Source: Maea johnstoni
Taxonomy: Eukaryota > Annelida > Polychaeta > Spionida > Magelonidae
Length of the DNA stretch: 64,000 bases
Assembly (NCBI GenBank): GCA_963942565.1
Contig: CAWWDR010001049.1
Coordinates: 62,001 to 126,000, forward strand
Reading direction: 5' to 3'
Part shown: in pieces, positions 1 through 8,823 of the stretch
Position numbering within the stretch: position 1 is the stretch's first letter
How the letters are laid out: each line of letters starts with the position of its first letter
Made by a program: the position numbers and the translations under genes
Notes under the pieces: generated by a model
Told to the model about the DNA's origin: nothing
What the model saw: the letters and a program-made list of their open reading frames with translations, nothing else
The model's database searches: none

Positions 1-419
1 AAGCAACCACAAAAGAAAAAATGCTTCATAGGCTTAGGACCAGTGATGGGAAAAAGCGATACAAACTACGGAAAGAAACTGTGGAACCGGTTTTCGGTAT
101 CATAAAATCTGTAATGGGATTCAGGCAGTTTTTATTGCGGGGAAAAGAAAAAGTAGAACTTGAATGGGATCTTGTAACACTCTCATATAATTTCAAAAGA
201 CTGCATAAACTGAATGAGGGGAGAAAACTATCAGCATTGCTTTAGATTCAGGTGCAAATAGGTGTTCTACCCCTATTAAATTCTCATTTTTATAGCAGAA
301 ACCATACATACATGGAATAGTGAATGATTAAAGTGAAATAAAGCTGATATATAGATTCTTATTAGTGAATTATGTGTTAATTTTAATGGTCTAAAAAATA
401 TCATCAGACCGACAGACTG
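1..419 (+). mobile_element. IS1182-family element, 3' end only
   Basis: The right-hand end of an insertion sequence enters from the window edge. It contains the last part of a transposase gene and then about 174 bases of non-coding end. It finishes at CCGACAGACTG (409-419), followed by CTAG (420-423). That terminal sequence and CTAG flank also bound the two complete IS1182-type copies at 18027-19662 and 53264-54899. The coding part differs from those copies at many positions, so it is a related but older or distinct element. Its left end lies outside the window. Confidence 0.85.
3..245 (+). CDS. IS1182-family transposase, C-terminal part (cut by window edge)
   Basis: This is the C-terminal 80 or so residues of a DDE transposase. 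It closely matches the end of the 464-residue transposase encoded at 18099-19493, sharing the blocks KLRKxTVEPVFGIIK and LEWDLVTLSYN. The frame is already open at the window edge, so the ATG at 21 is an internal methionine, not a start. The stop is a TAG at 243-245. The E of VEPVFG is probably the third acidic residue of the catalytic triad, as in other IS1182 and IS5-like enzymes (family knowledge). Confidence 0.85.
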   Translation, partial: ATTKEKMLHRLRTSDGKKRYKLRKETVEPVFGIIKSVMGFRQFLLRGKEKVELEWDLVTLSYNFKRLHKLNEGRKLSALL

Positions 420-423
420 CTAG

Positions 424-571
424 CTGATAAAAAGATTCTGGAGAAATCCGCTATCAGATTTTTATTATATTCTTTTTCAATTTATGATAATTACATCTTG
501 GACAACTCTAAGCAAATATAGAGGATCCGAATCCAGACTTGGAACAAATCCTCAAAAAGAAAAAAGGCATA
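424..571. other. Intergenic sequence right of the IS end
   Basis: About 150 AT-rich bases between the IS end and the convergent aldo/keto reductase stop. There is a weak imperfect hairpin (CTGATA at 423-428 with TATCAG at 454-459) followed by a T-rich run, which could act as a terminator. I see no gene here. Confidence 0.4.
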
Positions 572-1489
572 TCAGGGCAAAGCATTGCCGGCAGATCGGT
601 AAATTTCATACCATTCTTCCCGGGACAAACTGAAATCCGAAGCTTTTGCCATATCAATAACTCGCTGTAAATTAGTCGTACCGATAATCGTCTGGATTTT
701 TGCAGGATGTCGCAATATCCAGGCTACGGCGATAGCGGAATTGCTGACTTTGTATTTCTCAGCCAGCTTATCAATGACTTTATTCAATTCTGGAAATTTG
801 TCGTTACCCAGAAACACACCTTCGAAAAATCCGAACTGAAAAGGGGACCATGCCTGGATTGTTATTTCCTTAAGTCGGCAATAATCGAGAATTGACCCAT
901 CGTGGTCAACGGAATTATCCACCTTCATATTGACATTCAGCCCGGCATCAATCATGCCTGTCCGTTTTATACTCAATTGCAGCTGATTAAAAATAAGGCT
1001 CTGTTTTACAGATTTTCTCAATAAATCTATCTGCATGGGACTCTGATTGCTGACACCGAAGTTTCTGACTTTTCCATTTGAATGTAAAGTATCAAAAGCT
1101 TCCGCCACTTCGTCGGGCTCCATAAGAGCATCGGGTCTGTGAAGCAATAAAACATCGAGATAATCTGTATTGAGCCGTTTCAAAATACCGTCTACAGACT
1201 CAAGGATATGGTCTTTGGAGAAGTCAAAAAAACCATTTCTGATACCACATTTAGACTGGATAATCATTTGCTCTCTTTTCGATGAAGACATATCCATTGC
1301 AGAAGAGAAAATCTCTTCTGACTTTCCTCCTCCGTATATATCAGCATGATCAAAAAAATTGATTCCCTCATCAAGAGCTGTGTTCACAAGTTTATTAACC
1401 TGATCCTTAGACATTTGAGAGATTCTCATACAGCCTAATGCGATTTCCGGGATCTGGAGATCACTGTTTTTTACATTAATAGTATTCAT
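572..1489 (-). CDS. Aldo/keto reductase, YdhF-like
   Basis: A 305-residue NADPH-dependent aldo/keto reductase with a TIM-barrel fold, expected in the cytosol. The tetrad is visible: Asp and Tyr in DHADIYGG near residues 47-54, Lys in QSKCG, and His in LLLHRP. The cofactor segments FGVSNQSP and QAWSPFQFG follow. The signature GCMRIS at the N-terminus and the overall length fit the YdhF/AKR11 group. The physiological substrate cannot be read from sequence. The gene stands alone on the minus strand, 78 bases downstream of the chemoreceptor stop region, with its own ATG and an A/T-rich leader. Confidence 0.9.
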   Translation of the reverse strand: MNTINVKNSDLQIPEIALGCMRISQMSKDQVNKLVNTALDEGINFFDHADIYGGGKSEEIFSSAMDMSSSKREQMIIQSKCGIRNGFFDFSKDHILESVDGILKRLNTDYLDVLLLHRPDALMEPDEVAEAFDTLHSNGKVRNFGVSNQSPMQIDLLRKSVKQSLIFNQLQLSIKRTGMIDAGLNVNMKVDNSVDHDGSILDYCRLKEITIQAWSPFQFGFFEGVFLGNDKFPELNKVIDKLAEKYKVSNSAIAVAWILRHPAKIQTIIGTTNLQRVIDMAKASDFSLSREEWYEIYRSAGNALP

Positions 1490-1567
1490 AATTTAATCCT
1501 TTTATTTTATCTTTCTTAATATTATTTATTAGAGTAATAAAGAATGAGAAGTCTATTGTTATAGATT

Positions 1568-3319
1568 CTATACTTTAAAATAGTCAATCAGATCCTTGAG
1601 CTGGTCAGCCTGCGAAGCCATTGTTTCAGAAGTCGCCGCCATCTCTTCCGATGTGGAAGAATTAGATTGAATAACACCGTCAAGCTGTATAATAGCATGA
1701 CTAATCTGCTCAACTCCCTGCTGTTGTTCAGCTGAAGAGGCACTGATCTCCTGAACAAGCTCTGCTGTTTTTTGTATATCGGGGATAAGATTATCCAGCA
1801 TTTCCCCGGCTAAATTAGCAGCGGTTGCCGTCTCTGAGGAAAGATCACTTATCTCTCCGGCTGCCACCTGGCTTCTCTCCGCCAGTTTTCGGACTTCTGA
1901 AGCAACTACTGCAAATCCTTTACCGTGTTCCCCGGCTCGAGCAGCTTCAATAGCGGCATTGAGTGCTAGAAGATTAGTCTGTCTCGAGATTTCTTCAATA
2001 ATGGTTATTTTCTGAACAATTTCCTGCATAGCATCAACGGCCTGTTTTACAGCCACACCGCTTTCGCTGGCGTCTTTTGCCACTTTAGTCGCGATTTTAT
2101 CAGTCTGCTGAGAATTGTCAGCGCTCTGCTGAATATTGGCGCTCATCTCCTCCATGGAGCTGGAAACTTCTTCTGCCGTTGCAGCTTGTTCCGTAGCGCC
2201 GTTGCTAACTACTTGAGAAGTCGAGTTCAGCTCATTACTACCGGAAAGAACCATGTCTGTCGAGCTTTGAATATTGACGACTATTTCGGATAATTTTTCA
2301 GACATCTGCCTGATAGATGCATAGACGCCGGTGCTGCGTTTATTGTTAGAATATCTAAATGTCAAATCGCCACCGGCTATTGTCCGGGCAATTTCTTCGA
2401 TTAGCGACGGATCCCCTCCGAGCTGCTTCAATAAACTTCTTGAGAATAAAACAAATACAAATATGGAAATCAATATACCCGCAATACTGATGATCAGAGC
2501 AAGGAACATATTTCTCTCAGCACTGGTTTCAGTTTCGAGCACATCCTTATCTACTTCTGCCTGAGAAAAGGTATTTATCTCTTCGACGATAGGTTCAATC
2601 TTATGCACCGAAGCTCGCATATCGGCTACGCTTTGAATAATGATGTCCTCTTCGAGAACCAGAGCTATAAAATCGCGATAATAAACATCGAGAAGATTAT
2701 TTAATTCTGCCTTCCGGGAATTAGATGAAATAAAAATATCGATCTGACTTCTCAAATTTTCTATTGTCGCTTCAGCTCTTGTAACATATTTTGGATCCAG
2801 TCGTAAAATATAATCCTTTTCATGCCTTCTCAATGTTAAATAGCTGACTAATAGCTTTTCATCAGACCCGATAGCTTCTTCGAGATCATGGGCGGCTTTT
2901 CTGAACTCCCTCTGCAATCCGGAATTGGAATCCAGACCTTTTTCTATCCAGCTGTCGGTCAGATGAATAAAATTAGCTTCGTAATCCTTAATGGCAGAAA
3001 TGATTTCGGTTGCAGAAGTAACATGGTGATCATCTTCTTCCGAATCAATCAAAGACATGGCTTCCACTTCGGTAATGATGCTCTGAACCAGATCCTTTAC
3101 CCGATCAATATATTTTACATCCAGTCTCAGCAAAAAATCTTTTTCCGATCTGCGGGCATTCAGCATGAAAACAGATATATTTTTCGAATGGTTCGCAATT
3201 TGAATATCTTCTTCTATAATATGATAATAACTAGTATTGGTATAATTTAAGGCGAAAAGTAGGATTCCTACTGTAGCTGAGAACAATACAATTAATGAGA
3301 GTTTTGTAGATAATTTCAC
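1568..3319 (-). CDS. Methyl-accepting chemotaxis protein with HBM sensor domain
   Basis: A 583-residue transmembrane chemoreceptor. Residues 1-28 hold the first membrane helix, followed by a periplasmic helical region to about 275, a second membrane helix (about 277-300), a HAMP segment and a cytoplasmic coiled coil. The hairpin tip, [20 protein letters not shown], is the classic CheA/CheW-binding core. The sensor contains two similar motifs, [18 protein letters not shown] and [18 protein letters not shown], typical of the helical bimodular (HBM) domain known from receptors for organic acids (family knowledge). The C-terminus lacks an NWETF-type CheR tether. The ligand is unknown. The gene is monocistronic; spacer bases follow the stop before the aldo/keto reductase. 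Confidence 0.95.
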   Translation of the reverse strand: MKLSTKLSLIVLFSATVGILLFALNYTNTSYYHIIEEDIQIANHSKNISVFMLNARRSEKDFLLRLDVKYIDRVKDLVQSIITEVEAMSLIDSEEDDHHVTSATEIISAIKDYEANFIHLTDSWIEKGLDSNSGLQREFRKAAHDLEEAIGSDEKLLVSYLTLRRHEKDYILRLDPKYVTRAEATIENLRSQIDIFISSNSRKAELNNLLDVYYRDFIALVLEEDIIIQSVADMRASVHKIEPIVEEINTFSQAEVDKDVLETETSAERNMFLALIISIAGILISIFVFVLFSRSLLKQLGGDPSLIEEIARTIAGGDLTFRYSNNKRSTGVYASIRQMSEKLSEIVVNIQSSTDMVLSGSNELNSTSQVVSNGATEQAATAEEVSSSMEEMSANIQQSADNSQQTDKIATKVAKDASESGVAVKQAVDAMQEIVQKITIIEEISRQTNLLALNAAIEAARAGEHGKGFAVVASEVRKLAERSQVAAGEISDLSSETATAANLAGEMLDNLIPDIQKTAELVQEISASSAEQQQGVEQISHAIIQLDGVIQSNSSTSEEMAATSETMASQADQLKDLIDYFKV

Positions 3320-3396
3320 AATTTCACTCCTAATTAGTAACGACTACTACTATTAATTGTATTTTTCATCATTTGAATGTCAATAGGTGCTCAAAT

Positions 3397-3733
3397 TTAG
3401 ATCTTGATATGTTCCACCAGTTTCATAAATCTTTGTCCGTATTCAATATAGTTTTCGTATTGCAGCTGTTCATTGCTTTCAACTGATCCATCATGGAAAA
3501 CTACCGACATATGGGGTTCCATGGAAAATCCGCCGTCATAACCGGATTTAAGCAGATCTCTAACGATCTCCTTTACGCATCCCTCTCCTTCTCCTGGAAA
3601 TGTCCATTTCGCTTCGGGAAAGATTCCATCGGTTTCCCTTTGATAGATTCCGTCTTTTATGTGCACATAATGGATAAACTCTTTCACCTGAGAATAAAAA
3701 TCAAAGGCATTCTGTTTATTAAACGCCCCCTGA
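3397..3733 (-). pseudogene. Sugar-phosphate isomerase/epimerase, C-terminal stump
   Basis: About 110 residues matching the C-terminal half of a xylose-isomerase-like TIM-barrel (AP endonuclease family 2) sugar-phosphate isomerase/epimerase. Visible features are IHYVHIKDG, the metal-site histidine/aspartate pair typical of the family, then GEGEG and the final SMEPH. The frame is open from the transposon end at 3734: the residues GHL just before QGAFNK are encoded by the transposon terminus. The first half of the gene is absent from the window. The transposon end therefore truncated the gene, and its other half was lost or moved. A GTG and an ATG exist inside the stump, but no good ribosome-binding site precedes them. 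It is unlikely to be functional. Confidence 0.8.
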
Positions 3734-3840
3734 TGTAGATGCCCGATTTAATATAGCTTAATTTCCCAGCCTAATATGGCTCAATAAAGCATCAATAATC
3801 CCACAGATTCCCGCACTATCTTCTCATTTAGATTTCCCGA
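3734..3840. repeat. Left transposon end with repeated transposase-site candidates
   Basis: Three copies of a short motif are visible: AGATGCCCGA (3737-3746, part of the terminal repeat), AGATTCCCGCA (3805-3815) and AGATTTCCCGA (3830-3840). The right end has AGATGCCCGCA (outer) and AGATTGCCGATTA (inner) in the opposite orientation. Arrays of this kind are binding sites for the DDE transposase in Tn7-like elements (family knowledge); assigning that role here is inference. Confidence 0.55.
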
Positions 3841-3854
3841 ATAATTTAGAGCAA

Positions 3855-3880
3855 AAAATAAAGCGGGAAACACCCGCTTT
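3855..3880 (-). terminator. Rho-independent terminator of transposition operon A
   Basis: A perfect 8-base stem, AAAGCGGG (3860-3867) and CCCGCTTT (3873-3880), with a 5-base loop. On the minus strand it is followed by a run of T. It lies 20 bases beyond the stop of the last gene of operon A. Confidence 0.85.
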
Positions 3881-3900
3881 AAAGATAATTTAATGAATAA

Positions 3901-4704
3901 TCACCGACTCAAAATGGCTTGAACGTGCTCTTTTTCAACTGTAGCAGATCCACTCAAATAGGCTTTAATCATAGAATGTTCTCCCATATTGTTGATCACT
4001 CTCATGACACCACCCGATGCATTATGGATCAGATTCATCGCAGCTTTTGTAAATAGAGAATTTCCCACAGAAACATCACTGATTCTCTGTTCGATATAGG
4101 AGTAGGTTTCCTCTTTTTTAAGAGTATTTATTCTGACTGTCACAGTAACGGAATTGGCCAGAGATTCCAGAATTGAAAGTCCAAACTTCTGGAGAAGATT
4201 TTCCTGACCACAGAGTAGAATAGTAATGGCATCATAAGAATCATAATTAAAATTGGCTATCAGTCTGATCTCCTGAAGAATATCATTTCCCAGTTTATCA
4301 GCCTCATCGATTATGAGAATAGGATGAACATGGTTGGTCTGATTCATGTTCAGTATATGATCATGAATAGCTTTAAACATTTGAGCGCGTCTTCCCGATG
4401 GCTGTAGACCGAATGCATTACAGATATGTGTGTAAAACTCCAGGATTCCCACAGATGTATGGCAAATGTAATGAGTCTTACAGATTCCTTTTGGTTGCGA
4501 ATCCGTTACTTTTCTGAGTAAACAGCTTTTCCCTGTGCCAGATTTTCCGGTTAAAACACCAATTCCCTTTGTATCAAAGAGAATCTGCAATTGCCCTTCT
4601 GCTTCTTTCACCCCAGGAAGTGCTTTTAAGGATTCGGTTTTAATCTCTTTTGAAAATGGATTACCCGACAGGTTAAAATGTGAGTATACTTCCCTAATTT
4701 TCAT
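3901..4704 (-). CDS. Transposition ATPase, ExeA/TniB/TnsC-like (module A)
   Basis: A 267-residue AAA-type ATPase that probably acts as target-selecting and transposase-activating partner. The opening, YSHFNLSGNPFSKEI, is the ExeA-type start. Walker A is GKSGTGKSCLLRK near residues 56-68, and Walker B is PILIIDEADKL near 128-138. A sensor region CGQEN follows near 163. The C-terminal helical region has GGVMRVINNM, typical of this family. It abuts the transposase gene with one base between them, indicating translational coupling. The paralogue in module B (6717-7526) has the same layout but is clearly diverged. Known members of the wider family form filaments on target DNA; this has not been shown for this subgroup. 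Confidence 0.85.
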   Translation of the reverse strand: MKIREVYSHFNLSGNPFSKEIKTESLKALPGVKEAEGQLQILFDTKGIGVLTGKSGTGKSCLLRKVTDSQPKGICKTHYICHTSVGILEFYTHICNAFGLQPSGRRAQMFKAIHDHILNMNQTNHVHPILIIDEADKLGNDILQEIRLIANFNYDSYDAITILLCGQENLLQKFGLSILESLANSVTVTVRINTLKKEETYSYIEQRISDVSVGNSLFTKAAMNLIHNASGGVMRVINNMGEHSMIKAYLSGSATVEKEHVQAILSR

Positions 4705-4705
4705 A

Positions 4706-6040
4706 TCAGGATCCGCCCATACTTGTCACAAGAAGATTTACCGGCAACCCGGAATTCTCATCATCAATATCGACATTTTGACCTCTACAGTAATTCCTTT
4801 TCACCCTGGTGTTTGCATATGTATCAACTATTCTGGCATCTCCGTATTCTTTCCCCCCATGGGAAATGAGAACTCTCAAGACCGGAGGATGTGGATCAAA
4901 ATGAATGTTTATACTCTTTCCGGAAAGGATGGCCGGAGCCTCAAAAAGAGTACCCATAAGAGTAAATGTGGAATCTTTGTAGACCTTCCGGGAGAACATA
5001 TGGAGAAAGATTCTATCCAGATCAATTCCCGGTTTCATGGACCTGATATGGTGTACTTTTGCCATCCACGCATCAAGAGGTGTGATGTATTCTTTCAGAC
5101 CTCTATGGTTAGATCGGTGGTATTCACATTCCAGCCAGGTGTGAAAACGGGCATTCAAATCATCTATGTTCTGTACATCATCCACCTCGAGAGGTCTGGT
5201 GAACTGATCCCTGACCGTTCTGAAAAAGCGTTCTACTTTTCCCCGACCTTTTGGGATTCCCGGGCGGCTATGGCTCAAAGTGATACCGAGAATATCCAGA
5301 ATCCTTTTGGTCTGATTGGAGACGAAGCTGCTCCCGTTGTCTGTGTACAGACGTCCGATCATTCCATGTGTCTTCAGGATATGCTTGATACCGTCTTCAA
5401 AAAGTATGGATTTCTCTGAAAAGGAAAATCTGGAATAGATTATTCTTCTGGTTGCATCATCTAAGAATGCCATAAGAAGTGCTTTGCGATATTTTCCCTT
5501 CTCATCAGGGATCTGCGGACCATACATGACATCTACCTGAATGCATTCCAGTGGAGAGAAGAAATCAAACTTCAGACTTTTCTCAGCCTCTTTATTACGG
5601 TTTCTCTCTCTATAGGTCAATCCATGGGATTTTATGAAACGAGAAAGGGAGGAGCTGGAGATCTCATTTTGAATAATTCCTTTAGTCTGAAGTATTTTAA
5701 CTGCTGCTGTGGCTGTTATTTCCGGTCTTGTTTCCAAGAGATGGATAAGGGCTGTCTGCTGAGCATCCTTCAGAAGGCGGGATTTTCCTCTATCATCTCT
5801 AACTCCCGGAGCCAGTCCCTCTTTACCAGATTTTCTGTAGAGATTCAGCCAGCGTCTGATGCATCCCTCGGTCAGAGTTTTCCTTTTAGAATAGGGAATG
5901 GCGTATTCTCTTCCCGATTTCTCTTTTATCAGCTGAGTTAACTTTCCTCTCGAAAGATATGGATTTCCCAACTCAGCAACCACAGAGTGTCTGAAGTCAC
6001 AGATCTGTTTCTTTTTCAATTCAAATTCTGGGTCTGTCAT
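4706..6040 (-). CDS. DDE transposase, Mu/TniA-like integrase core (module A)
   Basis: A 444-residue transposase. N-terminal helix-turn-helix segments (residues 30-140) precede an rve-type RNase H core. The catalytic triad is Asp170 in QVDVMYG, Asp234 in YTDNGSSF and Glu270 in GRGKVERFF, with the usual D-D-35-E spacing between the last two. A C-terminal beta-barrel domain follows. An AAGGAG ribosome-binding site lies shortly before the ATG. It is longer than IS481 enzymes and shorter than TniA of Tn5053. The gene lies between the double-CxxC gene upstream and the ATPase downstream. Confidence 0.88.
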   Translation of the reverse strand: MTDPEFELKKKQICDFRHSVVAELGNPYLSRGKLTQLIKEKSGREYAIPYSKRKTLTEGCIRRWLNLYRKSGKEGLAPGVRDDRGKSRLLKDAQQTALIHLLETRPEITATAAVKILQTKGIIQNEISSSSLSRFIKSHGLTYRERNRNKEAEKSLKFDFFSPLECIQVDVMYGPQIPDEKGKYRKALLMAFLDDATRRIIYSRFSFSEKSILFEDGIKHILKTHGMIGRLYTDNGSSFVSNQTKRILDILGITLSHSRPGIPKGRGKVERFFRTVRDQFTRPLEVDDVQNIDDLNARFHTWLECEYHRSNHRGLKEYITPLDAWMAKVHHIRSMKPGIDLDRIFLHMFSRKVYKDSTFTLMGTLFEAPAILSGKSINIHFDPHPPVLRVLISHGGKEYGDARIVDTYANTRVKRNYCRGQNVDIDDENSGLPVNLLVTSMGGS

Positions 6041-6062
6041 ATGATTTTCTCCTTAAGATTAT

Positions 6063-6644
6063 TTAGGATGAGTTTAATTTCACATGATCTGGCCAGACAG
6101 CCCTCTTATTAAGTGGTAAAGTCTTTCCCGTTTTGATTTCTCTGATTCTTAGAATATTATTCCGGGAAAAGTAGAGAGGATTGTAACCTCTTTTCAAAAA
6201 AAGAGAGTTTACGGTCAGGATTGGAGAATCGTATGGATTCTCATCTGACTGGAACAGAAACAAGGGATTGGAAAGAATGTCCCTATCTCTTGAAAACAAG
6301 ACCATTGCCTTACGGTTTGCTTGTTTGAATTTCTTTTCAAGACTTATTCCATAATTCCGATTCATTCCAAGATCTATAAAAACCTGAGCCGCCTTCTTTT
6401 GTGAAACCTCTTTTTGACGTAATCTCAGATATCTGTCTGCTTCAGCTGTCCCGATACTTGTCCCCGGCAGAGAAAACTCAGGAATCAGGGCATGAGTACA
6501 ACCGCAGATAAGACATTTGACTCTGATGATGAAAATGAGTTCCTGGTAATAATATTTCTGATACTGACAATGGTATGTGAAAAGAGAACTAAAACAGACA
6601 GGACAAGTGTAATATCTCAGATTATTCTGACCAATTCTTCTCAC
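6063..6644 (-). CDS. Double-CxxC zinc-binding transposon protein, DUF6431-like (module A)
   Basis: A 193-residue protein. The N-terminal third has two cysteine pairs, CPVC near residue 15 and CLIC near 45, forming a probable zinc ribbon. A helical segment follows (LRLRQKEVSQKKAAQVF) that resembles a small helix-turn-helix. The C-terminal part has no recognised domain. It is the first gene of operon A, 22 bases before the transposase. Its position recalls TniQ/TnsD target-site proteins, which also have cysteine-rich zinc sites, but I see no real similarity to TniQ. The DUF6431 assignment is from memory and tentative; a targeting role is inference. Confidence 0.6.
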   Translation of the reverse strand: MRRIGQNNLRYYTCPVCFSSLFTYHCQYQKYYYQELIFIIRVKCLICGCTHALIPEFSLPGTSIGTAEADRYLRLRQKEVSQKKAAQVFIDLGMNRNYGISLEKKFKQANRKAMVLFSRDRDILSNPLFLFQSDENPYDSPILTVNSLFLKRGYNPLYFSRNNILRIREIKTGKTLPLNKRAVWPDHVKLNSS

Positions 6645-6677
6645 GCTGAGTTAGACTATTTTTCAGATTAAATTGAA

Positions 6678-6707
6678 GCAAAAAAATCCCGCCTTCAAAA
6701 GACGGGA
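6678..6707 (-). terminator. Terminator between transposition modules
   Basis: Stem TCCCGCC (6687-6693) and GACGGGA (6701-6707), with one G-U pair and a 7-base loop. On the minus strand it is followed by a run of seven T. It ends the module B transcript just after the ATPase stop, so module A must have its own promoter in the short gap 6645-6690. Confidence 0.8.
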
Positions 6708-6716
6708 AATGACTGT

Positions 6717-7526
6717 TTAGAGAATCAACTCTGTGGCCGCAATCCTGACATGTTCTGCTGCGATCTGCTGTTTTCCCTCAATCGCCGCTGCCAACATAGA
6801 TGTTTTGGCAACGTAATTAGCTTTTCTCAGGATTCCTCCAGAACACTGATGAATGGCAAAAACGGCCTCTTCCGAGAATATGTTTTTTGAAAGCCCTGAT
6901 AGCTTCAAATGGTGGAGAAGATACTCTTCCATAACTTCCTTTTTCAAAGCTTCCAGGTGATTTATTCCCAGAACACGGGAAGCCAGAGGCCTGGCCGGGC
7001 TCGTCATTAGATGATCCATCAATCCATCCTGACCACAGAGTATGACAGGCATAACCGGTTTTGAATCAAACTCAAATTGAGTCAATGTATGAAGCTGTGT
7101 GAAAACATTCTGTTTCAATAAATGTGCCTCATCAATGATCAGTACAGGAGTTACTTTTCTAGCAGCAACTTCAAGTATCTGCTCTCTGATTTTCTGAATC
7201 ATAAAAGAAATCTGATATGAATGAAACTGAATACCAAAAGTAATAAGGATCTTTCTATAGAGTTCAATTAGACTGAACTCTCCCCCAACAATGGGAATCT
7301 GATGATATTCACTAGGGTGCCACTGACTTGCTACATATCTGATTGACGTGGATTTCCCCGACCCGACATCTCCTGTGATGACACTGATCGCCTTCTGCTC
7401 AATTGCAAAGAAAACTCGTTGTTTCAATGGCGACAGTGACGGGAGCTGGTAGAGATCTTTCACGGGAATGTTCTGGGGAAATGGATCTTTTCTCAATCCA
7501 TAATGATGTCTGAGATTCTTCATCAC
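6717..7526 (-). CDS. Transposition ATPase, ExeA/TniB/TnsC-like (module B)
   Basis: A 269-residue AAA ATPase, a diverged paralogue of the module A ATPase. The start, HYGLRKDPFPQNI, is the ExeA-type opening. Walker A is TGDVGSGKSTSIRY near residues 52-65, and Walker B is PVLIIDEAHLL near 127-137. CGQDG follows near 165 and GGILRKANYV lies in the C-terminal helical part. Its start overlaps the transposase stop by 4 bases (ATGA), so translation is coupled. It probably pairs with the module B transposase. Confidence 0.85.
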   Translation of the reverse strand: MMKNLRHHYGLRKDPFPQNIPVKDLYQLPSLSPLKQRVFFAIEQKAISVITGDVGSGKSTSIRYVASQWHPSEYHQIPIVGGEFSLIELYRKILITFGIQFHSYQISFMIQKIREQILEVAARKVTPVLIIDEAHLLKQNVFTQLHTLTQFEFDSKPVMPVILCGQDGLMDHLMTSPARPLASRVLGINHLEALKKEVMEEYLLHHLKLSGLSKNIFSEEAVFAIHQCSGGILRKANYVAKTSMLAAAIEGKQQIAAEHVRIAATELIL

Positions 7527-8800
7527 GAACTCCCCGATCTCATTTCAAAGAGTTTCCCTCCGGAAGGAACCGAAGAAGTCTGAGTGATATCGGTTTCTCT
7601 TTTCACCCGACTGTTAACGACCTGATTCAATGGTCGGAGAAATCCTTTAGATTGATCATCTAGATAGACCTCAATGTTATCGTAGTCTTCAAAACGCAGA
7701 ACAACCTGCATTCCGACCAGTCCCACCGGTGCTTCGAATAATCTGCCGTTCAGTTTTACTGTCCTGTCGTTGTTAACCTTCCGGTTTTCCTTTTTTCGGA
7801 AATAACGGGGAAGATTTTCCGGTGCCGACCGAAGTAGGGATGAACTTTCCAGGTAACGGCGGATGGGCTCCTGGCCGGTCGTTCCATGCTTCCGATTGTG
7901 GTAGATCTCAAGATATTCATCAAACTTAGTATTCAAATGTGCCAAATCCAGCCCTGAGGGAAGTTCAGACAGGAACTGAGATCTGACTGTTCTGAAAAAA
8001 CGCTCTATTTTCCCCTTCCCCTGCGGCTTGTATGGTCGGGCAAAGGTCAATCCGATTTCCAGAGCAGCACATCCTAATTGCAGACGGTGGGCCCGAAACG
8101 ATGGGCCGTTATCTACATAGAGTTTCCGGGGGAGTCCTCTCTTACGCAATGCGGCCCACAGGCAATCCAAATAGTTATCCAGATTTTCAGCAAAGTAAAA
8201 CTGTCCGTGGGAAATGAGGCGAGAGTGATCATCAATAAGAGCAAACAGATAGGTTTTTCTCAGTTTTCCTTCATGTAGGATTTGGGGACCATGCATACAG
8301 TCCGACTGCCATAAGTCATTTGCCATCTGCACCTCGAACTTCCGCATATCCACTTTCTTTTTTCCCGATTCAACTTTGTGCTTTTTCATCAGTCTGTAGA
8401 CTGTGGCTGTCGAAACCTCCTTTCCCAAAGGAATAAGACCTTCAGATCTGGCGATCTCGATAAGACGGGGAACAGATACTTTAGGTTTCTTTTTTCTCAG
8501 ACAGACAAGAGCATCAATTGTCTCGTCATCAATACTTCGAATTCGTCCCTTGTCTCCCCGGTCTCCAGGGTATAGTGCTTCGATTTTTCTACCTCCCTGT
8601 TCATAACGGCGTAACCAACTTAAGATAGTCGCTTTGCTGATGTAATTTCTGTTCGAATTGGGAATCTCCCAATCCCGACTGACTAGCTCTCTTAAGATCC
8701 GGGCTTTTTCTCCCCAATAATCACGCACATTACATTCGACAAGGGGGAAAATCACCCCGAACCTGAAAACGGCTACTTTCTCTTTTTGTTCCTGATTCAT
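7523..8800 (-). CDS. DDE transposase, Mu/TniA-like integrase core (module B)
   Basis: About 425 residues. I chose the ATG at 8800 because AGGAGG lies 7 bases before it; the frame is open to an upstream ATG at 8827 that overlaps the preceding gene. Counted from 8827, the catalytic residues are Asp176 in WQSDCMHG, Asp239 in YVDNGPSF and Glu275 in GKGKIERFF, all intact. N-terminal helix-turn-helix segments include KATILSWLRRYEQGG. The same domain order is seen in module A (4706-6040), but similarity is confined to short motifs. This implies an ancient duplication or assembly from two transposons rather than a recent copy. Confidence 0.87.
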   Translation of the reverse strand: MNQEQKEKVAVFRFGVIFPLVECNVRDYWGEKARILRELVSRDWEIPNSNRNYISKATILSWLRRYEQGGRKIEALYPGDRGDKGRIRSIDDETIDALVCLRKKKPKVSVPRLIEIARSEGLIPLGKEVSTATVYRLMKKHKVESGKKKVDMRKFEVQMANDLWQSDCMHGPQILHEGKLRKTYLFALIDDHSRLISHGQFYFAENLDNYLDCLWAALRKRGLPRKLYVDNGPSFRAHRLQLGCAALEIGLTFARPYKPQGKGKIERFFRTVRSQFLSELPSGLDLAHLNTKFDEYLEIYHNRKHGTTGQEPIRRYLESSSLLRSAPENLPRYFRKKENRKVNNDRTVKLNGRLFEAPVGLVGMQVVLRFEDYDNIEVYLDDQSKGFLRPLNQVVNSRVKRETDITQTSSVPSGGKLFEMRSGSS

Positions 8801-8823
8801 GATAAAACCTCCTGGCTTATTTC

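Noticed and set aside
4535-5419. 294-codon plus-strand frame over the module A transposase and ATPase
   Set aside because: Antisense to two well-supported genes and without recognisable motifs; it is a shadow.
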